Below are positions 5,791 to 13,148 of a DNA stretch of 20,213 nt, piece after piece. The notes under the pieces are model-generated. The model was not told the origin of the DNA and did no database searches. It was given only the letters and a program-made list of their open reading frames with translations. The stretch spans positions 1 to 20,213 of the IMG/VR virus record IMGVR_UViG_3300036466_000047; one strand, 5' to 3'. A program made the position numbers and the translations under genes. Numbering within the stretch: position 1 is the first letter of the stretch; every line of letters starts with the position of its first letter. The DNA comes from a virus.

Positions 5791-6309
5791 TCAAATTTCC
5801 ACTATAGTCCATTCAGCTGTGCTTCTCCGAGAATTAGAAGTCCCTCTGATAGCTTGTATGGTAGTAGTGTTTGGTAGTTGCAAAAAAGATTGAAAATCTC
5901 CAGTGTAAGCTCCGCTATCTATCAATTTACCACCTCGCCTAAATATTAAAGCCTTTTCGATTTCTACCGGGCTTATTGTTTCTGAAGATGTTAAAGTATC
6001 CCACGGGAAAGTGATAACTCCACTCTGCATCGATTTAATTTTTTCGAATTCTACTACTCTCCAATAACCATAACCTGCAATTTTACCGCTTAATTGTAAT
6101 GTGGTAGAGTCTATCAAGGTAGCGGTAAGCCCTATATAAGAATAATCAGTTGACATAGATGTAAATTGCACCTCAACAGCGGTCTTGGCTACATCTACAG
6201 GAGATATTGTTACAATTTCGGCCCCAGCATAAATCCCGCTTTGAATTGATTTTATAAGAGGCTTGTATGCAACCCCGACTCCTAGCCCTGCGAATCTATT
6301 TTCTAGCAT
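5791..6309 (-). CDS. tail/baseplate appendage protein with duplicated domain
   Basis: A 172-residue protein that starts inside the stop of the previous gene (TAATG). It is built of two similar halves: residues 19-86 begin IKSIQSG and contain ITISPVDV-like VTISPVDVAKTAVEV; residues 91-171 begin IKSMQSG and contain ETISPVEIEKALIF. Both halves end in an aromatic strand (YGYWRVVEF and TAEWTIVEI). The repeated 'IKS-x-Q-x-G ... ISPV' unit is familiar from short tail-fibre-like proteins placed between baseplate genes and the holin in Firmicute phages. A role in the tail tip or host binding is inferred from position. No enzyme motif is visible. Confidence 0.5.
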   Translation of the reverse strand: MLENRFAGLGVGVAYKPLIKSIQSGIYAGAEIVTISPVDVAKTAVEVQFTSMSTDYSYIGLTATLIDSTTLQLSGKIAGYGYWRVVEFEKIKSMQSGVITFPWDTLTSSETISPVEIEKALIFRRGGKLIDSGAYTGDFQSFLQLPNTTTIQAIRGTSNSRRSTAEWTIVEI

Positions 6310-7079
6310 TAACTCACCACCTTAGACGATGTTGCAATGATTCCGTTAGCTAAAAAGGTTAATGTATAAGTTATTGTTTTGTAAATTGCTATTCCATCGC
6401 TTTTGTAAAAACTTTCAGCCACTGTTTGATAGTAATTATTAACATCAGGGTTGCTTGCTACTTGTTTTATTGCCAGAGTGTTATCATCTCTTTTATATTG
6501 CACTTCTGTTGGATTGCCTGTTGCATCTGTTGTGATAACTGATTTATCGTATTGACCAAAATTGTTTTCTTGCTCAAACTTTATTTGACCTACGGTTTTT
6601 GCATATCCACATACGTTAGTGTTTTGTCGCTCGTCCGTTATTATCCCATCAGTAATACTCGAGTACCCATTTGCCAAAGTAAGCTTAGCTAGGGATAATT
6701 CGTATACCGTATCAGTTCTTGTAAGTGTCGGTGCTACTGTAGTTCCTTGTTTGACTACGAATTCTATTTTTCTGTCAGGTATATTTAATCTTGCTACGAT
6801 GCGATCAATTCGTGTTGAGCCGCTTGTGTTGTCTGCTACGTTTAAAGTCAAAGCTGAATCTGTAATTCTTTTGGTCCCTTGGATACTTACTGCTCCTGTT
6901 AAAATCTGTACGGATTTATTAGCTACAGTTTGTTGTTTCACTTCTAGGTCGTTTTCGTAATCGCTTACCACTCCACTAGCGACTATCATCTTAAAATACT
7001 CTCGCCAATCATCAGCCGAGTAAAGTCTGTCGCCACCTACATTCGTAAAGGGCATTCCGAATTCATTTATTATTGGCAT
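6309..7079 (-). CDS. phage baseplate/tail appendage protein
   Basis: A 256-residue protein preceded by AAAAGGAGATAACG. The N-terminal pattern GGDRLYSADDWREYFKMIV (residues 15-33), then an STRIDRIVARLNI stretch (about 87-99) and TRTDTVYELSLAKL (about 119-132), is typical of Firmicute phage structural proteins that sit between the tail-tip protein and the lysis genes. These act as upper baseplate or receptor-binding adaptor proteins. It is mainly beta-rich and hydroxyl-residue-rich. No lysin or depolymerase motif is visible. Structural assignment is fairly confident; the exact particle position is not. Confidence 0.7.
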   Translation of the reverse strand: MPIINEFGMPFTNVGGDRLYSADDWREYFKMIVASGVVSDYENDLEVKQQTVANKSVQILTGAVSIQGTKRITDSALTLNVADNTSGSTRIDRIVARLNIPDRKIEFVVKQGTTVAPTLTRTDTVYELSLAKLTLANGYSSITDGIITDERQNTNVCGYAKTVGQIKFEQENNFGQYDKSVITTDATGNPTEVQYKRDDNTLAIKQVASNPDVNNYYQTVAESFYKSDGIAIYKTITYTLTFLANGIIATSSKVVS

Positions 7080-7188
7080 TCGTTATCTCCTTTTCTGCAT
7101 TAAAAAGCAAGGCTCTAATTAACGATATAAGCGTTTTTTTAAAGTCTTGCTTAGTATTTGTACCTACTGATTTTGCCTGTTTTATCAA
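7063..7188 (-). CDS. possible 41-residue small tail-cassette protein (TTG start)
   Basis: A short open frame fills the otherwise empty gap between the XkdX-like gene and the appendage gene. It would start at TTG 7188, overlapping the preceding stop (TTGA), and end 17 bases inside the next gene. The product has a hydrophilic start (IKQAKSVGTNTKQDFKK) and a helix (TLISLIRALLFNAEKEI), which reads like real protein and not a random shadow. The ribosome site is weak, so it would depend on translational coupling or reinitiation. A decayed extension of the upstream gene or a non-coding spacer are alternatives. Confidence 0.35.
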   Translation of the reverse strand: MIKQAKSVGTNTKQDFKKTLISLIRALLFNAEKEITNANNK

Positions 7189-7331
7189 GCAACTAACATT
7201 TCTGTTAATTCGTTATACTGTTCTTGTGTCAATCTATCGTTAAGTAAAAATACATCTAACTTAATCATCATATCTTCTACTGTTCCGTAATTGCCACCTT
7301 CTATTACCTTTTTACAATACGTGTACGTCAT
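7185..7331 (-). CDS. XkdX-like small tail-associated protein
   Basis: A 48-residue protein from ATG 7331 with GGGGTGA upstream, four bases after the preceding gene. The C-terminal half, KLDVFLLNDRLTQEQYNELTEML, matches the pattern of XkdX-type phage proteins, where a short helix is followed by G/N-x-I/L-T-x-E-Q-Y-x-E-L. Such genes of 45-55 residues occur near the tail fibre and lysis genes of PBSX-like and many clostridial phages, and their function is unknown. The DVFLLN stretch and length fit; no other motif is present. Confidence 0.6.
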   Translation of the reverse strand: MTYTYCKKVIEGGNYGTVEDMMIKLDVFLLNDRLTQEQYNELTEMLVA

Positions 7332-7335
7332 TTTA

Positions 7336-7593
7336 TCACCCCAATCCTAATTCTTGCATTGATAATCTAAAATCTAGATCAACTAAATATTCTTCTAACG
7401 TTGGTTCTACTACTATTTCTTTTTCTCCGATTTCAACAACGCTTCCTTCAACTAATTCGTAGTCTTTTGTGAAGTCAAATTCAAAATCATCTTCGATTTC
7501 TAATTCTACTTCATCGGCTTGAATATAAGGATAATTACTATAGCCTTTTATCTTGTTGCCACCTAACTCTAATTGTAATCCTATTTTTTTCAT
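7336..7593 (-). CDS. small acidic tail-cassette protein, function unknown
   Basis: An 85-residue acidic protein preceded by a strong AGGAGG site. The middle (residues 28-66) is rich in Glu, Asp and Val strands; the end VDLDFRLSMQELGLG (71-85) is a short amphipathic helix that recurs in small phage proteins placed just after tail-tip genes. It lies in the tail cassette with tight spacing on both sides, so it is very likely expressed. I do not recognise a specific function. Confidence 0.6.
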   Translation of the reverse strand: MKKIGLQLELGGNKIKGYSNYPYIQADEVELEIEDDFEFDFTKDYELVEGSVVEIGEKEIVVEPTLEEYLVDLDFRLSMQELGLG

Positions 7594-7617
7594 ATTAAGA
7601 AACCTCCTATAACTAAT

Positions 7618-9405
7618 TTAAAAGGAATATTTTGATATTTTTTTTATATGGTAACTTGAACTACCTCCCCATATATCATATGTTGCACCATTGCACACAA
7701 CATTAACATTAACGGTTAGTCTTGCAGTGTTTACCCCTATAAAATTAGAAGGTATGAAAAAAGGATAAGAAAACAGCATATTTGTTGTATTGTAATAACC
7801 TTCAACCAACATTACATCATTTTCAGATATATTAAGGGTTATCCCGGTTAAATTCCATGTATCGCCACTCCACAATGTTGTTATAGTTACACCCTCAGCT
7901 GATGCATTTATAGCATTCTTAGTTTGTAGGGGTGTCATGTATTTAATATTTGATGTGCCAGCCTGGGCTTCTGCTTGAGTTGCTATCCCGTAATTTAAAA
8001 CATCGCTTAATCCTAAGTGACTTTTCGTTAAAGTTACATTTCCGCCAACCTGCGCGACGCCATTCACTGATATTGTCAATCCATCTTGACCTTCAGGGCC
8101 TTGAATACCTTGAATGCCTTGAGAGCCAGTGTCTCCCTTCGGACCTTGAATTCCTTGTGGCCCTTCCGCGCCTGTCTCGCCTTTTGGCCCTTGTGGGCCT
8201 TCGATGCCTTGAGGACCTTTTAAATCTGTGTATGCATAGCTAGATTCATCTTCTCTTTTTATGCCTAATTCAGTTCCGTCCCAAGAATAATTTAATCCAA
8301 TTCCAACTGCTTCGGAAGAATCGCTTGACTCAGTTTCTAAAGCTAGGATTCTTTTAGAAGTTGTGCTCATTATGCTAGTTATAGTTTTTTCAGGCTGACC
8401 AAATTCAGGTATGATTGATATTTTACCAGCTTCATAGATTTCTTGCACTTTTTTAAGCTGTAAATGTCGCTTAGTGTTTTTATCTATGACCACTGTAACA
8501 AAGTCGCCTAAATCATAGTCGATTCCGTATTTAAATTGCCTGTCGATTGTTTCAAATTCATAATTGTTTATTTCTGCTAGTTCATTTAGCTTTTGATTGC
8601 CTCGTTCCGTTAGTTCACTTTCAACGTTAGTGTCTCTCGCATCTATGAATATTTCTTTTTTACGTGTGCCTGCGCCTGTGACTTTGACTATTGTTCTATC
8701 TGCGCCTTCGCCTTGTCCTGCCACATAAATAACGTTTTTGGTCGATGTATTGTCGGATACTTTTCTGTAGTCTGATATGTTGCCATATTTCAAACCGAAT
8801 AAGATTCTCGAATTAACACTTTGAATTGATGTTCTGTTGACTCCTTGATATACATTGAATACAAATCTTTGGTTTGGTATGTCTAATTCAAGCCCATAGC
8901 CAAGGTCTTCTGTTAATAAAACTCTGCTTATTTCATCGGTTAAAACTTTGTATCTTGTTTGTTCAGTTATTGTGTTTCCCAAGCCTTTAATTGTCCCTAG
9001 AACGATTGGATATTGCGCTCTAGTTAAATCGGTAGGGTTAATGCAGTTAGTGTCTACCCAAGCCCTCACGATTGCTTCACGTGTGCCTGTTTGGATGTCA
9101 TAAGACTCAGAGGGTATTGTTATGTAATCTTTCAAGAGCGTGTTAAGGCTTAGTGCTGTTATCTCGTAGTTTGTAGTGTTACCCGATAGTTTTTCTTCTA
9201 TTTTTTCAATAATAAAAACTTTGTTATATTCACGATCAAACCATATTAAATCATCTTTTTGGATTAGGTCAGCATTTGTGATTTCGGAATTGATTGTTAC
9301 TGTTAGACTTCCGATTCCGTTCCACACTCGGTTGACTATAGCTTCGAACGCTCCTATGGATGCTTTATAAACAAAATCTAAACTCATTATATTAAGGGTT
9401 TTCAT
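7618..9405 (-). CDS. tail-tip protein, Gp37-like N-terminus with collagen-like stalk
   Basis: A 595-residue protein from ATG 9405 (GGGGGTGT ribosome site, one base after the previous stop). Residues 1 to about 360 resemble the siphophage ReqiPepy6 Gp37-like/phage minor structural protein, the tail-associated hub: MSLDF, SLTVTI and EIVTALSL-like EITALSL strands and the TEQTRYKVL and IFIDARD stretches fit. Next come 15 uninterrupted G-x-y triplets (bases 8080-8217), a collagen-like triple helix. A receptor-binding head of about 165 residues follows, starting LTISVNGVAQVGGNVTLTK. Three copies would trimerise through the stalk and bind the host. No peptidase motif is seen, so it is not an obvious tail lysin. 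Confidence 0.7.
   Translation of the reverse strand: MKTLNIMSLDFVYKASIGAFEAIVNRVWNGIGSLTVTINSEITNADLIQKDDLIWFDREYNKVFIIEKIEEKLSGNTTNYEITALSLNTLLKDYITIPSESYDIQTGTREAIVRAWVDTNCINPTDLTRAQYPIVLGTIKGLGNTITEQTRYKVLTDEISRVLLTEDLGYGLELDIPNQRFVFNVYQGVNRTSIQSVNSRILFGLKYGNISDYRKVSDNTSTKNVIYVAGQGEGADRTIVKVTGAGTRKKEIFIDARDTNVESELTERGNQKLNELAEINNYEFETIDRQFKYGIDYDLGDFVTVVIDKNTKRHLQLKKVQEIYEAGKISIIPEFGQPEKTITSIMSTTSKRILALETESSDSSEAVGIGLNYSWDGTELGIKREDESSYAYTDLKGPQGIEGPQGPKGETGAEGPQGIQGPKGDTGSQGIQGIQGPEGQDGLTISVNGVAQVGGNVTLTKSHLGLSDVLNYGIATQAEAQAGTSNIKYMTPLQTKNAINASAEGVTITTLWSGDTWNLTGITLNISENDVMLVEGYYNTTNMLFSYPFFIPSNFIGVNTARLTVNVNVVCNGATYDIWGGSSSYHIKKISKYSF
8080..8217 (-). repeat. collagen-like G-x-y triplet repeat region
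   Basis: Fifteen consecutive G-x-y triplets plus a closing Gly, 46 residues, many of the types GPQ, GIQ, GPK and GPE. On the DNA this shows as a short imperfect 9-base pattern. Such tracts form a triple-helical stalk in phage fibres. Repeat number can change by recombination. Confidence 0.9.
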
Positions 9406-9406
9406 A

Positions 9407-10267
9407 TTACACCCCCACATACTTGTTTCTAAATTTCAGCAGTGCACTTGCTACATCTGTGGCGTTGGCTGTTATTACTATGTTATTTTCGCCTATGGCA
9501 AGCTGAAAGAATTCTGTTTGGTCTACGTCAATATATTGAAATGCGCTTTCTTGCACGCCTGTAGAGATTGTTGTCTTGACTACATTTATATTTTCTAGTT
9601 CAGTTGTAATTTTTAGTGATTCATCTGCTGATATGTTGGTTGTAATGACTATTTTCTCGTCTCCATTTGTTATCTCAAGTGGTGCTGTTTGTGGTCCGTC
9701 GATGACGATTTCTAACGGACATTCTACGTCGCCTTTATTTTCTAGTACGAATCCATCTACGTTAAAAAAGCCGAATGAGAAGGTGTCTGTGATGCCTACA
9801 GGGAAGCTAAAGGTAGACGCTCCACTTATGGCTTGAATTTCCGTTGAATTATAATCTTTTAGGTATGGGTCGTATGCTTCTAGAATTATTGAAGTCACTT
9901 GAAAGTTAGGTCCTCTACTTTTATTGCCGAGTCTCGAAGGTAATGTTTTTGTTTTAACTTTATCGTACACATAATATTGATCGTTGTTTATTACTGTTAA
10001 AGTCGCCATTCCTGTTTTAGGATTTAGTACATTGTAAAGAGTCCTTATGTCTGCATCTAAGGTATCCGATAACACTGTAAAATCTATTTTGATTAATTTA
10101 GATTTAAAGTAAGAATCCCCTACACCAGATTCACCGTCCTGATAAGGGGATTTAACAGTTTGACTTACTGCATCCGTTCCTCCGATATCGACCTTTTGCA
10201 ATATACACTTGGAGGTTGCTGAAAATTCTATTGTTTTATTATTTTTATCTGTGTATATTAATTTCAT
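9407..10267 (-). CDS. distal tail protein (Dit), siphovirus tail component
   Basis: A 286-residue protein from ATG 10267, one base after the tape measure stop, with GGGGGTTGT upstream. The N-terminal part (MKLIYTDKNNKTIEF to about residue 135, with VSQTVKSPYQDGESGVG and DSYFKSKLIKIDFTVLSD) matches the beta-rich N-terminal domain of phage tail family/Dit proteins, which form the ring linking tail tube and tip. The C-terminal part (ECPLEIVIDGP and following) is a galectin-like beta domain typical of large Dits. Order tape measure, Dit, tip protein is conserved in siphophages and supports the call. Confidence 0.8.
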   Translation of the reverse strand: MKLIYTDKNNKTIEFSATSKCILQKVDIGGTDAVSQTVKSPYQDGESGVGDSYFKSKLIKIDFTVLSDTLDADIRTLYNVLNPKTGMATLTVINNDQYYVYDKVKTKTLPSRLGNKSRGPNFQVTSIILEAYDPYLKDYNSTEIQAISGASTFSFPVGITDTFSFGFFNVDGFVLENKGDVECPLEIVIDGPQTAPLEITNGDEKIVITTNISADESLKITTELENINVVKTTISTGVQESAFQYIDVDQTEFFQLAIGENNIVITANATDVASALLKFRNKYVGV

Positions 10268-10268
10268 T

Positions 10269-11951
10269 TTACAACCCCCAAGCTAGTTTTTTGTTCAAGA
10301 AATCTAATTCTTTCGTTGCATCGGATACCGAACGAACATTCACAATAACGTTCATATTCGAGCCTCTGTTTTGCTCTGTGTCGCTTTTAATTTGGTCGTT
10401 AGGTGTAATGTATCCTGTTGAATTTGCTGTGAATAATTCAGGGCCCTTTTCTCCTACAAGGTAAGATGTTCCTGCCATAACAGGACCACCATTTGCTCTA
10501 GCGCCTCCGAAATCTGTAGTTGGGTCAACTTTATTTTCTTTTTCTGCTCTTCCAAAATTGCCTAAAGCCGTTATTGCTTTTCCAGCCCAATCAATCAAGC
10601 CTTCAAATGCTCCAGACACTTTTTCTATTATGGATAAAATACCGCCAAACGCTGACGAAAATATCCCTTCCAAAGTTGCTAGTGCCGGTTCAATGAACTC
10701 TACGAAATCTTCAAACTTTTTAAAGAGAAGTTCGACTGTATCAAATACTAAATTGATTGCTCCTGCTATGATGCCAAAGACGTTCTCGAATATCGATTGT
10801 AAAGTAGGAAGGTTTTCTCTAACCCATTTTAATACTTTAATTAAAACAGGTACAAAATACTTCTCTACGAAATCCCAAACTACTTCTAAGACTTCTTTTG
10901 CTCTTTCAAATGTATCTGCGAAGAATTCTTTTATAGTAGGAAGGTGTTCTTCTATCCATACCCACATATCCTCGAAGATTGGTAATATATATTCTTCGAT
11001 AAATTCCCAAACTATTTCTAATTTTTCTCTTACTATCTCAAAGATTTCAGTTGCTTTATCTTTTATGCTATCGCCTTTTGTTCCCCACCAGTCTGCAAAT
11101 AAATCAAATATTGGCAGGACGAAAGTTTCTACGATTTTTCCTACACCTTCTAGGAATACAGTTAGTAGTTTAAAAACTTTATTGGCTATACTTTCTATAA
11201 AAGGTAACTTAGTTTCAAACCATTCAAAGAACTTTAATAACATTGGTATAACTGCCACGCCAAGTCTTTGGCTAAAGAGTTCAGCTCTTTCTTTCATTTG
11301 GTCCATTTTTATTCTGAATTCGTTAGCTTTTATTAAATCTTCTTCCGATATAATGTTAGCGTTATCTTTTATGTCTTTTAGCTTTTCGGTCCCTAAGTCC
11401 ATGATAGGAGCTATTTCTTTCCACGAGCCACCTAAAAGGTCAGTACCTAGCCTTGCTCTTTCTGTTTTATCTTCAACTTCCATTAAGGCTTTCGTTACAG
11501 CATTCATTCTTTCATCTGCGCTCATTTTTGTTAATTTATCGTAACTCAAACCTAGTTTATTAGCAGATTCAGAGGATTTTTCAGTTCCTGTACTCATGGC
11601 ATCAAGTGTTTTTGTTAGCTTCTGACTTGCATTAGTCATAGCCTCTGTTGATACACCGGCTACAGTAGTTGCTCGTTTCCACTTTTGAATTTCATCTGTA
11701 CTCATACCTGTTATAGAGTTTAAGTCCAAAAGTCTGTCTGCCGCTTTACCTGTTTTATTTGCTAAGGCTATCATGCCTGCACCTACAGTTGCCGCCGCCG
11801 CTCCTAAAGCCAATCCCCATTTAGCTGCTGTTTTTATTCCTGCGCCTAATTTAGAACCTACTTTACCTGCTTTTTCTTCTGTCTTTGACATAGACTCTTG
11901 AGCTTTGTCAGAGTCAACCATAATCGTACCCATTAAGGTAAATATATTCAC
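10269..11951 (-). CDS. tail tape measure protein
   Basis: A 560-residue protein starting with GTG at 11951 (AAGGAGGTG site; GTGA overlap with the chaperone frame). The N-terminus is hydrophilic, then a Gly/Ala-rich hydrophobic helix (residues 36-66) and a long helical rod, as in tape measure proteins. Residues 82-200 contain GMSTDEIQKWKRATTVAGVS and related stretches typical of the PhageMin_tail/TP901 type. Residues 225-400 contain four copies of a 44-residue unit with a fixed proline (236, 280, 324, 368). At the usual 0.15 nm per residue it predicts a tail of about 84 nm. The C-terminus (ARANGGPVMAGTSYLVGEKG) is the usual conserved cap. No muramidase or peptidase domain is seen. Confidence 0.85.
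   Translation of the reverse strand: MNIFTLMGTIMVDSDKAQESMSKTEEKAGKVGSKLGAGIKTAAKWGLALGAAAATVGAGMIALANKTGKAADRLLDLNSITGMSTDEIQKWKRATTVAGVSTEAMTNASQKLTKTLDAMSTGTEKSSESANKLGLSYDKLTKMSADERMNAVTKALMEVEDKTERARLGTDLLGGSWKEIAPIMDLGTEKLKDIKDNANIISEEDLIKANEFRIKMDQMKERAELFSQRLGVAVIPMLLKFFEWFETKLPFIESIANKVFKLLTVFLEGVGKIVETFVLPIFDLFADWWGTKGDSIKDKATEIFEIVREKLEIVWEFIEEYILPIFEDMWVWIEEHLPTIKEFFADTFERAKEVLEVVWDFVEKYFVPVLIKVLKWVRENLPTLQSIFENVFGIIAGAINLVFDTVELLFKKFEDFVEFIEPALATLEGIFSSAFGGILSIIEKVSGAFEGLIDWAGKAITALGNFGRAEKENKVDPTTDFGGARANGGPVMAGTSYLVGEKGPELFTANSTGYITPNDQIKSDTEQNRGSNMNVIVNVRSVSDATKELDFLNKKLAWGL
10752..11279 (-). repeat. four 44-residue (132-base) tandem repeats in the tape measure gene
   Basis: The motif [VL]-[IVL]-P-x-[FL]-x-x-x-x-x-W, followed by an E-x-L-P segment in most copies, returns at exactly 44-residue intervals: VIPMLLKFFEWFETKLP, VLPIFDLFADWW, ILPIFEDMWVWIEEHLP and VPVLIKVLKWVRENLP. 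The copies have diverged, so they are old duplications and not recent slippage. They set part of the tail length. Confidence 0.75.
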
Positions 11952-12172
11952 TTATCGCTCACCTCCTTATTAAAGGTGTTTAGTATTTCTTTTACATCTT
12001 TTAATATTTCTTCATCTTTTTTTATTTTTTTAGGTTTTAACTTTTGCTTAAATTCTTCAAAACCCATATGTAACTGTATTTCGTGTATCCATCTTTGAAA
12101 AAGAAGCTCTTCCTCCTGTTGTTTGAATGCGTATTCGATAAGAGAAAAAGCTTCTTCTATTTCTAATCCCAT
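11948..12172 (-). CDS. tail assembly chaperone, T-like part expressed by frameshift
   Basis: A 74-residue open frame in the -1 frame of the upstream gene. Its first ATG (12172) has no ribosome site, but the frame is open farther upstream through the end of the preceding gene to the slippery runs near 12250, giving NLEVITDLL-like coding sequence before the ATG. This is the classic arrangement of lambda G and GT tail chaperones. The sequence is helical and charged (FSLIEYAFKQQEEELLFQRWIHEIQ, then a Lys-rich tail). The real product is probably a fusion of about 202 residues, with the T part recruiting tape measure and major tail protein. The stop overlaps the tape measure GTG. Confidence 0.75.
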   Translation of the reverse strand: MGLEIEEAFSLIEYAFKQQEEELLFQRWIHEIQLHMGFEEFKQKLKPKKIKKDEEILKDVKEILNTFNKEVSDK

Positions 12173-12180
12173 TATATAAT

Positions 12181-12262
12181 CTAAAGAGTGATATCTCTTT
12201 AGTAGCAGGTCGGTTATGACTTCGAGATTAAACCTGCTAACAAAGTAAAAAAACGTTTTAAA
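12181..12262 (-). promoter_or_regulatory. -1 programmed ribosomal frameshift signal (tail chaperone)
   Basis: In the G-like gene the - strand reads CGT TTT TTT ACT: seven Ts (12253-12247), an X-XXX-XXX slippery run. Seven bases later TAGCAGGT (12239-12232) pairs perfectly with ACCTGCTA (12210-12203) around a 21-base loop that contains the zero-frame stop TAA (12216-12214). Next to it is a second perfect hairpin CTAAAGAG/CTCTTTAG (12202-12181). A -1 slip joins the two frames with no stop. The canonical heptamer TTTAAAA (12262-12256) lies a little upstream but is 16 bases from the stem, so the T-run is the better placed site. The loop ATCTC could also pair with GAGAT beyond the stem as a pseudoknot. 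Confidence 0.75.
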
Positions 12263-12555
12263 TCGTTCTCCTTTGCAAGTGCTTCTAGATTATCCACAAA
12301 TACCATTAGATCAAGTTCTTCAACTTCTTCAACTGTCATTTCAAAAGGCCCTGTCAAAACTTCGTAAAATGCTTTTTCAGATTTGTTTTCTGTCAGTATT
12401 TCTATAACCCCTAAAATACCATCTATTCCCATGTCCTCTATAGTTAATTCACTATTAGCAACTTGTTTTAGGATTGGCTTTATTTCTTCCCTTAGATTAG
12501 CTTTTTTTATCATCCTGAAAGCGTTAAATACGTCAGGTGTTTTAAGTTTTCTCAT
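12214..12555 (-). CDS. tail assembly chaperone, G-like part
   Basis: A 113-residue, mostly helical and acidic protein starting at ATG 12555, two bases after the major tail gene. Its position, between major tail protein and tape measure, and its overlap in the -1 frame with the next gene identify it as the G-like tail assembly chaperone of siphophages. LKTPDVFNAFRMIKKANLREEIKPIL and IGVIEIL-like stretches fit the family of small tail chaperones that are not part of the virion. The last 10-13 codons carry the frameshift signal. Normal termination gives 113 residues; frameshifting gives the longer GT-like form. Confidence 0.75.
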   Translation of the reverse strand: MRKLKTPDVFNAFRMIKKANLREEIKPILKQVANSELTIEDMGIDGILGVIEILTENKSEKAFYEVLTGPFEMTVEEVEELDLMVFVDNLEALAKENDLKRFFTLLAGLISKS

Positions 12556-12556
12556 A

Positions 12557-13147
12557 TTAAACCACCGCTACATCAGGGTAGTAAACTGCAAATGGCGGCT
12601 CTTCTAATAAGTCAGGGTCGAAATGTCCTTCAAAGGTTATAGGAATAATTCCTTCTGCTTTATCTGCCATATTCAAAGACAATCCACCAGAACTCATTGC
12701 ATTTAAAACCTGTATAATTACTGGTGTTTCACTGCCTGATAATCTGCCTACCCAAGTAATGTTGTCTATGTAGTCAGTTAAGGCGATTGTTGCGTTTCCT
12801 GTTATTTTTCTGTATCCTGTGGGTCCATCTACTGCTGTTGCAGGTCCTAATGCAGACATTATTACATCTTCGCTTATTTCTTTAATATTGGATACTATAG
12901 TTACTACCCATTCGTCCACTGTTTCTAGTCCTTTAACTTTGCCTTTAGCCCCATCAATTTCAATCGGTCTAATAGTAGGTATAGCAGAGTAATTCCCTCC
13001 ACCTTGTGTAGCTCCTAACAATTTGCCTGCCAATACAGCTGTATCAAATGTATCCGTTGTTACATCATAATTCTTAAAAAAAGCTCCTGCATCTAGCAAG
13101 AGTTTTTCAGGTGTTGCACTGGTTAGTCCTGAAAATATTTTAGGCAT
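12557..13147 (-). CDS. major tail (tube) protein
   Basis: A 196-residue beta-rich protein from ATG 13147 with AAAGGAGAATAAT upstream. It lies between the tail terminator and chaperone genes, the fixed place of the tube protein. The sequence opens with MPKIFSGLTSATPEKLLLDAGAFF, a pattern common in Firmicute siphophage tube proteins where the structure starts after a short hydrophobic segment; EGIIPITFEGHFDP near residues 165-178 is typical of the C-terminal strands. It polymerises around the tape measure to form the tail tube. No Ig-like extra domain is visible. Confidence 0.8.
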   Translation of the reverse strand: MPKIFSGLTSATPEKLLLDAGAFFKNYDVTTDTFDTAVLAGKLLGATQGGGNYSAIPTIRPIEIDGAKGKVKGLETVDEWVVTIVSNIKEISEDVIMSALGPATAVDGPTGYRKITGNATIALTDYIDNITWVGRLSGSETPVIIQVLNAMSSGGLSLNMADKAEGIIPITFEGHFDPDLLEEPPFAVYYPDVAVV

Positions 13148-13148
13148 A

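Noticed and set aside
7185-7331. Programmed frameshift between the XkdX-like gene and the next small frame
   Set aside because: No X-XXY-YYZ heptamer or stem lies at the junction; reinitiation at the TTGA overlap is simpler.
8080-8217. Short G/C-richer repeat as a CRISPR or intergenic repeat array
   Set aside because: It is the coding sequence of collagen-like triplets inside the tail-tip gene, with no spacers.
10558-11544. A 328-codon + strand open frame
   Set aside because: It lies entirely antisense to the tape measure gene, has no ribosome site and a Ser/Ile/Lys-biased composition as expected from the reverse of a helical Lys/Glu-rich gene.
12256-12262. TTTAAAA as the main slippery heptamer
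   Set aside because: It is in the right frame but 16 bases before the stem, while the T7 run is at the ideal seven-base distance. It may be a helper site only.
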